The notes under the pieces: model-generated
The model's input: the letters and a program-made list of their open reading frames with translations, nothing else
What the model was told of the DNA's origin: nothing
Databases searched by the model: none
Program-made: the position numbers and the translations under genes
In this document: piece by piece, positions 54,031 to 63,719 of the stretch
Layout: every line of letters starts with the position of its first letter
Numbering within the stretch: position 1 is the first letter of the stretch
Assembly: GCA_938030735.1 (NCBI GenBank)
Contig: CALHIM010000010.1
Location: 30,812 to 94,811 of the forward strand
Direction: 5' to 3'
From: an uncultured bacterium
Lineage (GTDB): Bacteria; Patescibacteriota; Saccharimonadia; Saccharimonadales; Saccharimonadaceae
DNA: 64,000 nt

Positions 54031-55788
54031 TTATACTTTAAGCTTTAATATTCGTATAAAAGTTTTAAAAATTGATTCTTTCGAACGGTCTTCTTTCTCA
54101 ATTTCGTTAATCATTTCAAGCTCATCAGAAATTATTCCATCAATAGGCTCCTGTAGATATTTTGAAATTTCACTTCTTGTATTTAGCGTCCAAACAAAAA
54201 TTTTTCGGTATTTTTTATGGGCTTTTAAAGCTAAATGTCGCCGATACGAGAAGTCTTCAATTACATAAAAATCAATTTTAGAATCATCAAAATCCCCAAA
54301 TTGCAAAGGAATTACAAAACCAGTTTCAATTTCTGGTGCGATTTTTTCAATTTTTCGCATTAAATTCAAATCAAGCGACATCGTTTTAAATTTTCTCTCC
54401 ACGCCAAGTTTTCGAAATTCATTTACAAATATTTCAGCAAAATTTTCTGGCTCATCACCGCTCGGCTTTAGTTCGATTAAAAGCTTAATTTTCAATTTCT
54501 CTGCTTTTTTTACATATTCCTCAAAAGTTGGAATTTTACTCTCAAAACCATTTTCAGAAATAGTTAATTTTCTAATTTCACTCAAATCCAAATCTCGAAC
54601 ACGCACGTCTTGGCCTGCTAATCGATGCAAATTATAGTCATGAACAACCACAAAATGATTATCTCGCGTTAGTTGGATATCCATCTCGGCATAATCTGCA
54701 CCTTTTCTCTTGGCCGATTCAAGCGCTTCGAGAGAATTTTCAACCCCGCCGTGAACATCACCGCGGTGCGCAATTTTGAGAATTTTCGTATCAATCTTAC
54801 TGTAATAAATATGAATTCCATTTATAGCTATAGAGCCTACCAACAATAGAATCATTAAAAGCACAAGAATATTCGAACGCTTTCTTTTTTCATTTTTGCT
54901 TTCAATAGTTTTCAATTTTTGAGGTTCAATATTTTCTAGTAAAACAATTACGATTGAAATTTTCGTAAAAACCGAAAAAGCAAAAAATACCACATCGAAC
55001 ATTGTTTGAAGAATTGTCTTCGAAAGTAAAAATCCCAGAAAAGGTTTAAAAATTCCCAAAATCCCAGCAACAATAAGCATAAGTAATAATCCTGCAAACA
55101 TGAAGATAATTTCGAAAACACCAATTGGAATTAAAATTTGCGGCATCTTCTTTTTAGTGGTCTTCCAGCTTTCTTTAATACTTTTCGAAAGCGGTTCATC
55201 TTTTAAAATTGTGCGCGGTAAAGTAAAAATTAAGCGATAATTTATATAAAAAATCGCAAAAATTAAAATAAAATATAGCAAAGTTCCTGTTAGCGTTTTA
55301 GAAATTTCACCTGTAATAAATGCAGGAATTCGAAGTCGTTCAGTGATTGCGGTCGAAAGCCCAAGATTTTCGAGAGGCACCATCGAAATAAAATAAATTA
55401 TAAAAAAGAAGACTTGAAAACCTATTAAACATTTTAATTTCATGAAAGATTTTACTAAAGTAGTTTTTATCGAAAAAGCTGAGCCTTCTCTTCTGGAATT
55501 GATAAAATTGATTAAAATAAAAAACTCCGCAAAGGTTAAAAATGCAACTAACAAAATATAAATTACACATAAAAACAAGCTCAACGGATTTGAAAAAATC
55601 AAATAAAAGTTATCTTTGGTTATATTTTCTTGGTTCGAAAACAATAAAATTAGTTTAAAAACCCAAAAAAGTAAATTCACCCCAATCACCGACATCGCAA
55701 AATGCAAAACTGAAGCGCCAATCAAAAGACCATATTTATTTTTATAGAAAAAATCCCAAGATTGTTTGAAGTTTTTTAGTATTCTCAT
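54031..55788 (-). CDS. Membrane-anchored glycerophosphodiester phosphodiesterase
   Basis: 585 residues from ATG 55788 (an upstream TTG is possible). The N-terminal 330 residues hold about seven membrane helices (the GDPD membrane domain). The C-terminal GDPD TIM barrel (about 340-570) has KIAHRGD, ADYAEMDIQLTRD, VVVHDYNLHRL and LLIELKPSG, covering the catalytic His pair and metal-binding Glu/Asp. It hydrolyses glycerophosphodiesters or polyglycerol-phosphate at the membrane. No Shine-Dalgarno; TAAAAT lies 15 bases upstream. Confidence 0.9.
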   Translation of the reverse strand: MRILKNFKQSWDFFYKNKYGLLIGASVLHFAMSVIGVNLLFWVFKLILLFSNQENITKDNFYLIFSNPLSLFLCVIYILLVAFLTFAEFFILINFINSRREGSAFSIKTTLVKSFMKLKCLIGFQVFFFIIYFISMVPLENLGLSTAITERLRIPAFITGEISKTLTGTLLYFILIFAIFYINYRLIFTLPRTILKDEPLSKSIKESWKTTKKKMPQILIPIGVFEIIFMFAGLLLMLIVAGILGIFKPFLGFLLSKTILQTMFDVVFFAFSVFTKISIVIVLLENIEPQKLKTIESKNEKRKRSNILVLLMILLLVGSIAINGIHIYYSKIDTKILKIAHRGDVHGGVENSLEALESAKRKGADYAEMDIQLTRDNHFVVVHDYNLHRLAGQDVRVRDLDLSEIRKLTISENGFESKIPTFEEYVKKAEKLKIKLLIELKPSGDEPENFAEIFVNEFRKLGVERKFKTMSLDLNLMRKIEKIAPEIETGFVIPLQFGDFDDSKIDFYVIEDFSYRRHLALKAHKKYRKIFVWTLNTRSEISKYLQEPIDGIISDELEMINEIEKEDRSKESIFKTFIRILKLKV

Positions 55789-55840
55789 AATATTTATTTT
55801 CAAATTTTACCATATTTTATAATAAAAATAAAGCTTATTC

Positions 55841-55869
55841 TTGCCTCTCGCTCCTAAAAATGTTACAAT
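55841..55869 (+). promoter_or_regulatory. Promoter of gene 55904-56599
   Basis: TTGCCT (55841-55846), 17-base spacer, TACAAT (55864-55869); divergent from the phosphodiesterase gene. Confidence 0.7.
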
Positions 55870-55903
55870 ATTATTCTATTTAGTCCATATTGGAGGTACT
55901 TTT

Positions 55904-56599
55904 ATGTTTAAATTATTTAAGACTAATAATATCGAAGTTCTATATGATTCTAAGAGTGACGAGCTCAAAAATAAAATCACAGAACAAATCATGAATTTGC
56001 AAATTCTCATGCACGGGTCATATTCGCAAGAAGAATTTGATAGTAAGAAAGAGTGGTTTTTCATTCGAAAGAATGGCGAAGTGACCACAGCGGTTGGGCT
56101 TGAATCTTTTAAAGAAATTCAAGCTGATAAAAAATCTATAAATGTTTACGCATTATCTGATTTTGTGAATACTACCACTACTATACCTAAAGCTAACAGC
56201 AATGAATTAACTGAGTTATTTTCAGAAGTTGTTAAATACGCTAAAAATAATTCGAAAATTGATTATTTAGTTTGTGCGATTCCACAAAAAATAAACGCTA
56301 GGCCACTCGCAAGGGCTGGCTTCAACGCTAAACTTTTCAAAAATAGCTATTTTCATTCTTCGGGTATTATAAATAAATTGTCGAATTATATTATTCTCAA
56401 TTCAGAAGAAAAACTTTCTAAAAGTGAAATCCTTGCCAAAATTCGCTCAGAGGAGCAATCTCGCAGGACACTCTTCGAAAAAACGCCAAAATCTTTAGCT
56501 AGAGAACTTCGAATTATCCGTGAAAATAGAAAATTTATTGAAAGTAAAGATCCGCATGTATACTATGGTTTAATCGCCGGTCTTAATGTTAAAAAATAA
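55904..56599 (+). CDS. Possible GNAT-fold protein, orphan cassette
   Basis: 231 residues from ATG 55904, after a perfect GGAGG. A central segment, DYLVCAIPQKINARPLARAGFNAKLFKNSYF (residues about 125-155), has the look of the GNAT beta4-alpha-beta5 region (A-R-P-L-x-R-x-G-F), but the acetyl-CoA pyrophosphate loop is not obvious. The C-terminal 60 residues are basic and helical. Plus-strand cassette with own promoter and terminator. Confidence 0.5.
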   Translation: MFKLFKTNNIEVLYDSKSDELKNKITEQIMNLQILMHGSYSQEEFDSKKEWFFIRKNGEVTTAVGLESFKEIQADKKSINVYALSDFVNTTTTIPKANSNELTELFSEVVKYAKNNSKIDYLVCAIPQKINARPLARAGFNAKLFKNSYFHSSGIINKLSNYIILNSEEKLSKSEILAKIRSEEQSRRTLFEKTPKSLARELRIIRENRKFIESKDPHVYYGLIAGLNVKK

Positions 56600-56608
56600 T
56601 TTTCATCT

Positions 56609-56629
56609 CCCTCATTTTGAGGGTTTTTT
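56609..56629 (+). terminator. Terminator of gene 55904-56599
   Basis: CCCTCA pairs with TGAGGG around TTT, followed by T6. The T tract doubles as the -35 region of the next gene. Confidence 0.8.
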
Positions 56630-56646
56630 CTTGTTTAAAAAACTGA

Positions 56647-56652
56647 TATAAT
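56647..56652 (+). promoter_or_regulatory. -10 box of the P-type ATPase gene (leaderless)
   Basis: TATAAT ends seven bases before ATG 56660. Confidence 0.7.
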
Positions 56653-56659
56653 ATAAACT

Positions 56660-58990
56660 ATGAAACACATTCAAACAATCATTTTTCGAAACTTTATTTC
56701 CCCAATTTCAATTGCAATTTTTATCCTTGCGGGCGGGCTTTTGCTTGTTGGCGAGGTTCGCGATGCATGGTTTATTTCTTTTGTAATTCTAGTAAATTCC
56801 TTTATTGGAACAATTCAGGAGGTTCGTGCATATTTAACCCTTCGAAAAATTGAATTAATGAGTGCGCCCAGAGCAATGGTTTTTCGTGATGGAAAGCTTG
56901 AAGAAATTTTATTCACCGAGCTTCAAAATGGCGACAAGATTTTTTTAAAAACTGGCGACGAGATTCCCGCAGATGCAAAAATCACAAAATCGAACTCTTT
57001 TGAAGTTAATGAATCAATTCTAACAGGAGAAAGCGATGCTATTTCGAAAAATGTTGGCGATAAAATTCTTTCAAGTTCAATCGTAGTTTCGGGTGAAGCT
57101 GAAGCTGAAGTTTTAGCTGTTGGTGAAAATACCGAAGCTGGTCAAATGGCGGCAAAACTCAAAAACTACAAACCAAAACTTACACCAATTCAACAAAAAA
57201 TTTCGAAGTTAATTTCGAGATTAAGCTGGTTTGCGCTCGCTCTAGCTATAGTGATTTGCCTGGTTTATTTCTTTATTTTTAAAGAAGACCCGACTACGAT
57301 TTTAAAAACCATAACTTCTGCCGCAGTTGTTGTTGTTCCGGAAGGTCTGTTACTTGCGAGCTCACTATTCTTCGCTTACGGTTCATTAAAGTTGCTCCAA
57401 GCTAAAGTTCTGCCACAAAAAATTTCTGCAATCGAAGATATGGCTCTATTAGAGGTTCTTGCAACAGATAAAACCGGAACATTAACCTCCCCCGAAATTG
57501 AGTTTAATTCTTGCGAAGTTGTTAATAAAGACTTTTCGAAAGAAGAAATTTCACAAATTCTAAATACTTTAAACTCGGAATCTGCTGAAAAAAATGCCAC
57601 AGCTCAAGCTATTTTAAATGAATTTAAAGATAGCAAAAATCTTAAAATTACAGATTACATGGCTTTTTCAAGTTCACGAAAGCTGTCTGGAATGACTTTT
57701 CTTAACAATAATAAAGAAGAATCTATCGTTTTCGGTGCCCCTGAATTTATTCTAAAAAATCTTTCAAAAGATAGTAAATCTGAAAGTATTTCGAAAAAAA
57801 TCGATAATTTAGCATCTCAAGGTTTGCGAGTTTTACTTCTAGCAAAATTTAAAAAATCTGGTAAAATTTCAAAACTTCTCGAAAACGAAAAACTTGAACC
57901 AATCGCAATAATTACACTTAAAAATACCCTGAGGCCAAATGTTCAAGAAACTGTTAACTTTTTACAAAATCGCGGCGTTTCAATTCGTGTAATTTCCGGA
58001 GATAATCCACGAACTGTGAGTTTTATCGCCCTTGAAGCCGGAATTAATAATGCTGCAAAATACATAACTGGCGCAGAACTTGCTAATCTTTCGAAAAAAG
58101 ACTTCAAAAAGGCTGTTCTTGAAAATACAATTTTTGCACGAGTCTTGCCTGAGCAAAAAGAGAAAATTATTGGTGTTTTTCAGAAGAATAAACTATATAC
58201 GGGAATGATTGGCGATGGTGTAAATGATGCTCTTGCGATTAAAAAATCAGATTTGGGTATTTCTATGTTTGATGGCGCTCCTGCAACTCGCCGTGTGGCA
58301 GATTTAGTTTTAATGGATAATTCTTTCACTTCTCTACCAAGTGGCGTGAAGGTTGGGAATAGAATTATGCTTTCGATTGAAATGATTGCAATTTTGTTTT
58401 TCCATAAAATTATTCTTGGTGTAACAATTCTTTTCGCAACAATGCTTGCCGGCGTTAATTACCCATTTCTTCCACGTCATATTACTTATATGAACTTTAT
58501 TTTAGTAACAATGCCAACAGTTTTAACCACACTTTTTCCACCAATACCTAAAGCTAAGATTAACCCTAAGAACTTCTGGCGGGACACACTTTATTCAATT
58601 GCACCAATAGCAATTTTAAGCGGTTTAGCAATTTCATTTATCTATATTAGTTTATATTTTAAAGTTGACGGCAGTCTCGCAAGCAAGCACATAATGCATG
58701 GAATTTTAGCAACCGTTGTAATCGTAACAGCTTGGTTCGGTGTTTTCGCAACAATCTTAAGCGAAATATTCCTTGGCTCAAAGCCCTCAAAAAACAACAA
58801 AATTCGCAGAACAATATATATCATTGGAACTTTGATTTTCACTGGTGTAATTTTTAGCGCTCCGATCTTACGTGAATTTTTTGAATTCAACTTGCCAAAC
58901 ATTAGTCAATTCTGGTTTATCTGCTCAGTGACTATTCTTGTTTCAGTTATTCAGTTATTTATCGCTTCAAGTAGATCTAAAAATAAATAG
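56660..58990 (+). CDS. P-type cation-transporting ATPase (CtpE-like)
   Basis: 776 residues, shorter than classical P2 pumps (about 880-900). Actuator domain with ILTGES; membrane ion-site helix VVVPEGLLLASSLFFAYG; phosphorylation motif ATDKTGTLT; hinge MIGDGVNDALAIKKSDLG; ten or so membrane helices. The PEGL motif and the layout match the CtpE group, linked to Ca2+ in mycobacteria; the ion here is inferred. Heavy-metal-binding Cys motifs are absent. Confidence 0.88.
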   Translation: MKHIQTIIFRNFISPISIAIFILAGGLLLVGEVRDAWFISFVILVNSFIGTIQEVRAYLTLRKIELMSAPRAMVFRDGKLEEILFTELQNGDKIFLKTGDEIPADAKITKSNSFEVNESILTGESDAISKNVGDKILSSSIVVSGEAEAEVLAVGENTEAGQMAAKLKNYKPKLTPIQQKISKLISRLSWFALALAIVICLVYFFIFKEDPTTILKTITSAAVVVVPEGLLLASSLFFAYGSLKLLQAKVLPQKISAIEDMALLEVLATDKTGTLTSPEIEFNSCEVVNKDFSKEEISQILNTLNSESAEKNATAQAILNEFKDSKNLKITDYMAFSSSRKLSGMTFLNNNKEESIVFGAPEFILKNLSKDSKSESISKKIDNLASQGLRVLLLAKFKKSGKISKLLENEKLEPIAIITLKNTLRPNVQETVNFLQNRGVSIRVISGDNPRTVSFIALEAGINNAAKYITGAELANLSKKDFKKAVLENTIFARVLPEQKEKIIGVFQKNKLYTGMIGDGVNDALAIKKSDLGISMFDGAPATRRVADLVLMDNSFTSLPSGVKVGNRIMLSIEMIAILFFHKIILGVTILFATMLAGVNYPFLPRHITYMNFILVTMPTVLTTLFPPIPKAKINPKNFWRDTLYSIAPIAILSGLAISFIYISLYFKVDGSLASKHIMHGILATVVIVTAWFGVFATILSEIFLGSKPSKNNKIRRTIYIIGTLIFTGVIFSAPILREFFEFNLPNISQFWFICSVTILVSVIQLFIASSRSKNK

Positions 58991-59011
58991 TCTCTCGGGG
59001 AGGCTATTTTT
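58986..59011 (+). terminator. Terminator of the P-type ATPase gene
   Basis: AATAG-CTC pairs with GAG-CTATT (one mismatch each side), then TTTATT, overlapping the stop codon. Confidence 0.6.
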
Positions 59012-59080
59012 ATTATTTCAAAAAAGCCAGGTATCTCTAGCTCTGATCCTTTGAGCGCTTATCTTTAGAAAGTAAAAAAT

Positions 59081-59107
59081 AAAATCAGGTTATTAAGCCT
59101 GATTTTA
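59081..59107 (-). terminator. Terminator of the TPR gene
   Basis: AAATCAGG pairs with CCTGATTT, T-rich tract on minus, overlapping the end of the gene. Confidence 0.75.
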
Positions 59108-59773
59108 CATTGCAATTTTTTTGGTTGAAATTGATTCATTAGAGATTCGGTTTTGTTTTATAGCCCTTCTGTTATCTTTTAATGACTCCAGTTTATCTTT
59201 AATTTCTTTTGCTTTTTCTATATTTTCAACTTTAAGATAGAGCGAGCCGAGAGTCCGTAAAGTTTGTGGTCTTTCATCAAGCTCTATAGCTTTTTCTAGC
59301 GCTGAAATCGCCAATTTATCTTTGCCCATTTTTTCGAGAGCTCGGGCGTAAGCAATATATCGAGTCGGCACAGAATCTTCAATTTCTAGAGCCTGTTCGA
59401 ATGCTAGGGCGGCTTTTTGATAATTCTCGGTTTCAAGATAAATTAAGCCAACGTTATGAAGACTCGATGCGCTGCTTTCTAAGCTTTGAGCAATCTCGAA
59501 ACATTCAATAGCATCATCAAACTTTTTTTGGCCCGCATATATTATCCCTAAACGGTTATACGCCGTAGCGTTTCGTTCATCAAATCGCAAAATTGTTAAT
59601 AAAACTTTCTCTGCTCGCAAATATTTTTTATCAATAATTGCTTCTTGTGCTACACGCCACAGCTTATCAATTTTATTAGCAAAATTATCTGGTAGGGCGT
59701 TTTTTGTTAATTTTTCAGGATTTTTTAGAAAAACATAAGCACTAAGAATAATAATTAAAATTAAAACTAACAT
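59105..59773 (-). CDS. Membrane-anchored TPR protein
   Basis: 222 residues. One N-terminal helix (about 2-14) followed by four to five tetratricopeptide repeats (about 35-205), for example ATAYNRLGIIYAGQKKFDDA and ASSLHNVGLIYLETENYQKA. A scaffold, probably on the cytoplasmic face. TATAAT lies eight bases before the ATG. Partner unknown. Confidence 0.8.
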   Translation of the reverse strand: MLVLILIIILSAYVFLKNPEKLTKNALPDNFANKIDKLWRVAQEAIIDKKYLRAEKVLLTILRFDERNATAYNRLGIIYAGQKKFDDAIECFEIAQSLESSASSLHNVGLIYLETENYQKAALAFEQALEIEDSVPTRYIAYARALEKMGKDKLAISALEKAIELDERPQTLRTLGSLYLKVENIEKAKEIKDKLESLKDNRRAIKQNRISNESISTKKIAM

Positions 59774-59814
59774 ACCAATATATTATAACATAGAAATCAG
59801 TATTTTAGCAAATT

Positions 59815-60606
59815 TTAGCCAATAATTAAATCAAGCAGAGCCAACTTGATATTTCCATTTTTAGAGATTCTATCATAAGCTCTAAGTATTTTTTTTACCG
59901 TTATTGCTCCTTTTTTTGGATTTTGAGCAAAAGTTTGGTCAATCATTTTAAGTAAAATTTCTAAAAACTTTAGAATATTATTTCTTTCTGGTTTTAAATC
60001 TTTTACAATTAATATTTTTTCAAATTTCGAGCCCAAAAACCACCTTTTTACAAATTCAGCAATCTCCATCTGTTCATTGAAATATTTTTTACTGTTCGAA
60101 AGTTTATCAATTTCACCAGGCAAGCCGTTCGCCATAAATAGAATTTTTTTCTTATCGTTTTCACTCAATTTTGATTTTTGAAGCATCTTAATCGAATCAA
60201 TCTCTGATATTGGCGGAATTCGTAAAATCTGCGCTCGTGAAAGTATAGTCTTTTCGAAGGCGTTCTTATTTTCAGTCAAAAGCACAAAAGAAGTGTTCGG
60301 ATTCGGTTCTTCAAAAAGCTTCAAGAATTTATTTTGTGCAGACTCATTCATCTTTTCAGCATTCATTAATACAAAACAACGTTTTTTTACACTTTTAACA
60401 TTTGCTTTTTGCTGCAAAAATTCAATATCCTCAACATTAATAATTTCAGTTTTTTGTGCACCGTGAATTGTTGGTCTGAATTCAATTACTTGAATGTCTT
60501 TCGAAAATTTTAACTTTTTTAGAGCAAACTCAAAACCGAACCCACGAGGGATCTCCACGATCGTTGCGTGTGAATTCAAAATTGTATTTTCAAAGAAATC
60601 TCTCAT
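59815..60606 (-). CDS. holB: DNA polymerase III delta-prime subunit
   Basis: 263 residues. Clamp-loader fold without Walker A, as in delta-prime. KKRCFVLMNAEKMNESAQNK (sensor region), FLKLFEEPNPNTSFVLLTEN and SRAQILRIPP are the recognisable DnaX/HolB-type blocks. Shorter than the E. coli protein (334). It follows the pseudouridine synthase gene by two bases, in an operon with trpS. Confidence 0.85.
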   Translation of the reverse strand: MRDFFENTILNSHATIVEIPRGFGFEFALKKLKFSKDIQVIEFRPTIHGAQKTEIINVEDIEFLQQKANVKSVKKRCFVLMNAEKMNESAQNKFLKLFEEPNPNTSFVLLTENKNAFEKTILSRAQILRIPPISEIDSIKMLQKSKLSENDKKKILFMANGLPGEIDKLSNSKKYFNEQMEIAEFVKRWFLGSKFEKILIVKDLKPERNNILKFLEILLKMIDQTFAQNPKKGAITVKKILRAYDRISKNGNIKLALLDLIIG

Positions 60607-60608
60607 TT

Positions 60609-61790
60609 TTACAACTCAAAATTTTCAGGAATTTCTGCTTCGAAAATCATTCTTTGCGATTCTTTCTCACCTTTTCTGGGCAGAATTGTAATCTCTAAAC
60701 TTTGTGCATGTAAAAACATCCTATCTTCGCTTTCAGATTTCGAAATATTTTTATCATAAATCCTATCACCTAAAATTGGATGGTTTAGATAGCTTAAATG
60801 AACACGCAATTGATGTGTTCGACCAGTTTTTGGCATAAGTTTTACTAACGAAAACTTTTCATTTTCCTTAAGAACTTCATATTTAGTTTGGGCCGGCTTT
60901 CCTTTTGCATGAATCATGAAAGTGCTCGGAACTGAGCCATTTCTCGCGATAGGTAGATCAATCAAAGCTTTTTTTGGATTCAAAACACCTTTAACAATTG
61001 CCACATAGTTTTTTTTAGCTGTCCGTTCTGAAAATTGCTTTTGCAGCTTTTTAGCAGTTTTATCATTTTTTGCGCCAATTATTACACCAGAAGTTTCACG
61101 GTCAAGTCTATGAACGATCCCGACACGATTCGTCCCTTTACCAAATTTTGCGCCACGACTTTCAAAAAAATCGGCAACGGTAAATTCATCATTTAAAGCA
61201 CCTTTGCTATGTGTTAAAATTCCACGAGGCTTATTTATTACAATAACATTTTCATCTTCAAAAAGTATTGGAAAGTTGATTTTTTCAGCAGTTTTTTCTG
61301 GAATTTCGAACTCAATTTTATCGCCTTTTTCAATTGGATCTTTTGGTTTTTTCGCAATTCTTCCATTTACTTTTACAAAGCCATTTTTAATATATTTTTG
61401 AATCGTTGCTCGCGAAAATTCTAGGTAATTTTCAGTCAAATAAACATCAAGCCTTGTTTTTGAAGCAATATTTCGAAAGAGATAAATATCTTTACCTTCA
61501 AATGGTAGAGCAAAACTCATCATTGAATCGAGCGGATTTTTAATTAATTCACCTTCAATATCACCAAAATGCTTTCGAAGAAGGTCTTGAATATAGAATT
61601 CATCATCTTCAGCCATTCCATCAACCACGATAAAAAACTTATGTTTGTTAAATTTAAAAGTGAAAATTTCTGAGAATTCATCGGCGGTAATCTTTTTTAG
61701 TTCTTCAACATTTCGTGGAACATTTTCTTCGCCTGCAATTTGAAACTTTCGCAAAATTTTTAAAATATCACCAGAATTAAACTTTGCCAT
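60609..61790 (-). CDS. RluA/RluD-family pseudouridine synthase with extra N-terminal domain
   Basis: 393 residues from ATG 61790, with GGAG six bases upstream. The S4 domain (about 106-165) has RLDVYLTENYLEFSRATIQ and VKVNGRIAKKP; the catalytic domain has the nucleophile Asp in VHRLDRETSG and the GRTHQLRVHL motif. About 100 residues precede the S4 domain and match nothing I know (acidic, with FYIQDLLRKHFGD). This makes it about 80 residues longer than typical RluD. Overlaps trpS by 14 bases. Confidence 0.9.
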   Translation of the reverse strand: MAKFNSGDILKILRKFQIAGEENVPRNVEELKKITADEFSEIFTFKFNKHKFFIVVDGMAEDDEFYIQDLLRKHFGDIEGELIKNPLDSMMSFALPFEGKDIYLFRNIASKTRLDVYLTENYLEFSRATIQKYIKNGFVKVNGRIAKKPKDPIEKGDKIEFEIPEKTAEKINFPILFEDENVIVINKPRGILTHSKGALNDEFTVADFFESRGAKFGKGTNRVGIVHRLDRETSGVIIGAKNDKTAKKLQKQFSERTAKKNYVAIVKGVLNPKKALIDLPIARNGSVPSTFMIHAKGKPAQTKYEVLKENEKFSLVKLMPKTGRTHQLRVHLSYLNHPILGDRIYDKNISKSESEDRMFLHAQSLEITILPRKGEKESQRMIFEAEIPENFEL

Positions 61791-62817
61791 TTTTATCTCC
61801 AAAGTAATCAATCTTCATTGCTTGTTTAACTTCTTTAAGGGTTTGCGCTGCGATTTTTTCAGCCTTTATGCTTCCTTTTTCAAGAATTTCATAAATCATC
61901 TCAGGATTTTTTTCTAGTTCAGCTCGTTTTTCACGAATAGGCTTCAAAACTTTATCCATCTCTTCGATCAAGTATTTTTTAACCGCAACATCACCCAAGC
62001 CACCTTTTTGGTAGTGAGCTTTCATTTCAGCAACTTTCTCTTTATCTTCAGCAAAAACATCAAGATACGCAAAAACTACGTTTCCTTCAATCTTTCCAGG
62101 ATCTTCAACCCGAATATGTTCAGGGTCAGTATACATTTTCATCACCTTTGCACGCATTTCTTCGAAAGAATCCGCCAGATAAATACCGTTATTTAAGCTT
62201 TTGCTCATTTTATCATCCATTCCGTTAATTCCTGGCAAACGTCGTTCAATGCCTTCTTTCGAAAGAATAACCTCTGGTTCAACAAGTATATCTGTTTCAT
62301 ATGTTTGATTGAATGATCGAGAAATTTCACGAGTCAGTTCAATCATTGGCATCTGGTCTTCACCAACTGGTACATGAGTTGCTTTAAAGGCCGTAATATC
62401 TGCCGCCTGCGAAATTGGGTAAAATACAAAACCGCTCGGTACGCCTTCGCCGAAGTTTTTTTGTTTAATTTCAGTTTTAACGGTTGGATTCCGCTCAAGG
62501 CGAGAAATCGAAACTAAATTCGCATAATACATTGCAAGTTCTGGCAGCTGCGGAATTTGACTTTGCACAAAAATTGTAGTTTTCGAAGGATCAATCCCTG
62601 CCGCTAAATAGTCTAAAGCAACTTGCAAAACATTATCTCGAACTTTTTCAGGATTTTTCGCATTATCAGTTAGAGCTTGCGTGTCGGCAATCATAATAAA
62701 AGTTTCATATTCGCCCGAATTCTGTAATTCCACGCGTTTTTTTAATGAGCCAACATAATGGCCAATATGCAATTTTCCAGTTGGTCGGTCGCCCGTTAAA
62801 ATAACTTTTTTATTCAT
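61777..62817 (-). CDS. trpS: Tryptophanyl-tRNA synthetase
   Basis: 346 residues, normal length. Class I motifs: TGDRPTGKLHIGHYVG (HIGH box, residues 17-20) and DDKMSKSLNN (KMSKS box); IADTQALTDNA and VGEDQMPMIELTRE form the Trp/adenylate pocket. Start after AAAGGAG. Overlaps the hydrolase gene by 8 bases. Its tRNA is encoded at 35041. Confidence 0.96.
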   Translation of the reverse strand: MNKKVILTGDRPTGKLHIGHYVGSLKKRVELQNSGEYETFIMIADTQALTDNAKNPEKVRDNVLQVALDYLAAGIDPSKTTIFVQSQIPQLPELAMYYANLVSISRLERNPTVKTEIKQKNFGEGVPSGFVFYPISQAADITAFKATHVPVGEDQMPMIELTREISRSFNQTYETDILVEPEVILSKEGIERRLPGINGMDDKMSKSLNNGIYLADSFEEMRAKVMKMYTDPEHIRVEDPGKIEGNVVFAYLDVFAEDKEKVAEMKAHYQKGGLGDVAVKKYLIEEMDKVLKPIREKRAELEKNPEMIYEILEKGSIKAEKIAAQTLKEVKQAMKIDYFGDKNGKV

Positions 62818-63625
62818 GTTTCTCCTTTAAAATCTTATCAATACCTTTCGAAACCTGCTCAATCATCGATTTTGTTGGATCGTGAGCACTCAAAACTCTT
62901 GAAGTTGTGATATTTTTATTGATCCTACCAAGTTTTCGAATATTTCGCCCAATCACAACAGGGTCAAAAACTCCATAAATAATTTTAGTTGGCGTTTTAG
63001 TTTTTGAAAGTACTGCAAAAGTATCTTGTTCAATTATTGCTTCTTTTAAGGATCTTCGAATCGGTCTAAATTGCTCTTGAGATTCAAATTTATCAACATC
63101 GACCGCACCAGTATCAATAACTGCATTCACGAATTTAATTGATTTTTCGGGCTTCTTAACGATTTTTTCATAACCTTTTTTCAGAATAGATTCTTGGATT
63201 GTGTCGTGCGTTTCTTCTGGCGAATAAATTGGTGGTGAAAGTAGAAAAATTCCATCTACTACATTCGAATACTTTTTCGAAAATTCTGCCGCCACCAAAG
63301 ATCCCATTGAATGCCCAACTAAGAAAAGTGGTTTTTTATACTTTTTCATCAAAAAAGCCATTCTTCTAACTGCTCTCGCCTGAACTGAAAGCTGTTGAGC
63401 ACCTATCCATTTTGGTTTAGGTGATTCTCCGTGCCCAATTAGGTCAACCGCGTAAATATCAAATTCCCCTTGGATTTCGCTTTCGGCTTTTTGCCACATT
63501 CCAGCATCACTGGCAATTCCATGAATAAAAACCACCACAGCTTTTGGGTTTTGAGACTTTCGCATTTTTGTAATATTTAATTTATACGGAATGCGTAAAG
63601 TTTTATGCAAAAATGAATCTAACAT
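62810..63625 (-). CDS. Alpha/beta hydrolase
   Basis: 271 residues. Oxyanion region VVFIHGIASDAGMW, nucleophile elbow LVGHSMGSL (Ser at about residue 107) and acid region YGVFDPVV with the late His in SAHDPT. This is a complete Ser-Asp-His triad typical of the lysophospholipase/esterase group. No signal peptide. TATACT lies seven bases before the ATG; it is the first gene of the hydrolase-trpS-rluD-holB unit. Confidence 0.85.
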   Translation of the reverse strand: MLDSFLHKTLRIPYKLNITKMRKSQNPKAVVVFIHGIASDAGMWQKAESEIQGEFDIYAVDLIGHGESPKPKWIGAQQLSVQARAVRRMAFLMKKYKKPLFLVGHSMGSLVAAEFSKKYSNVVDGIFLLSPPIYSPEETHDTIQESILKKGYEKIVKKPEKSIKFVNAVIDTGAVDVDKFESQEQFRPIRRSLKEAIIEQDTFAVLSKTKTPTKIIYGVFDPVVIGRNIRKLGRINKNITTSRVLSAHDPTKSMIEQVSKGIDKILKEKHE

Positions 63626-63632
63626 TAAAAAT

Positions 63633-63638
63633 AGTATA
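63633..63638 (-). promoter_or_regulatory. -10 box of the hydrolase-trpS operon (leaderless)
   Basis: TATACT ends seven bases before ATG 63625; -35 TTTATT is weak. Confidence 0.6.
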
Positions 63639-63719
63639 CCATAAAATACATATAAAATAAAGCTAGGCTATTTTAATAAATGCTAAATTAACTCTACATA
63701 CATAAATTAAATAATTTTA

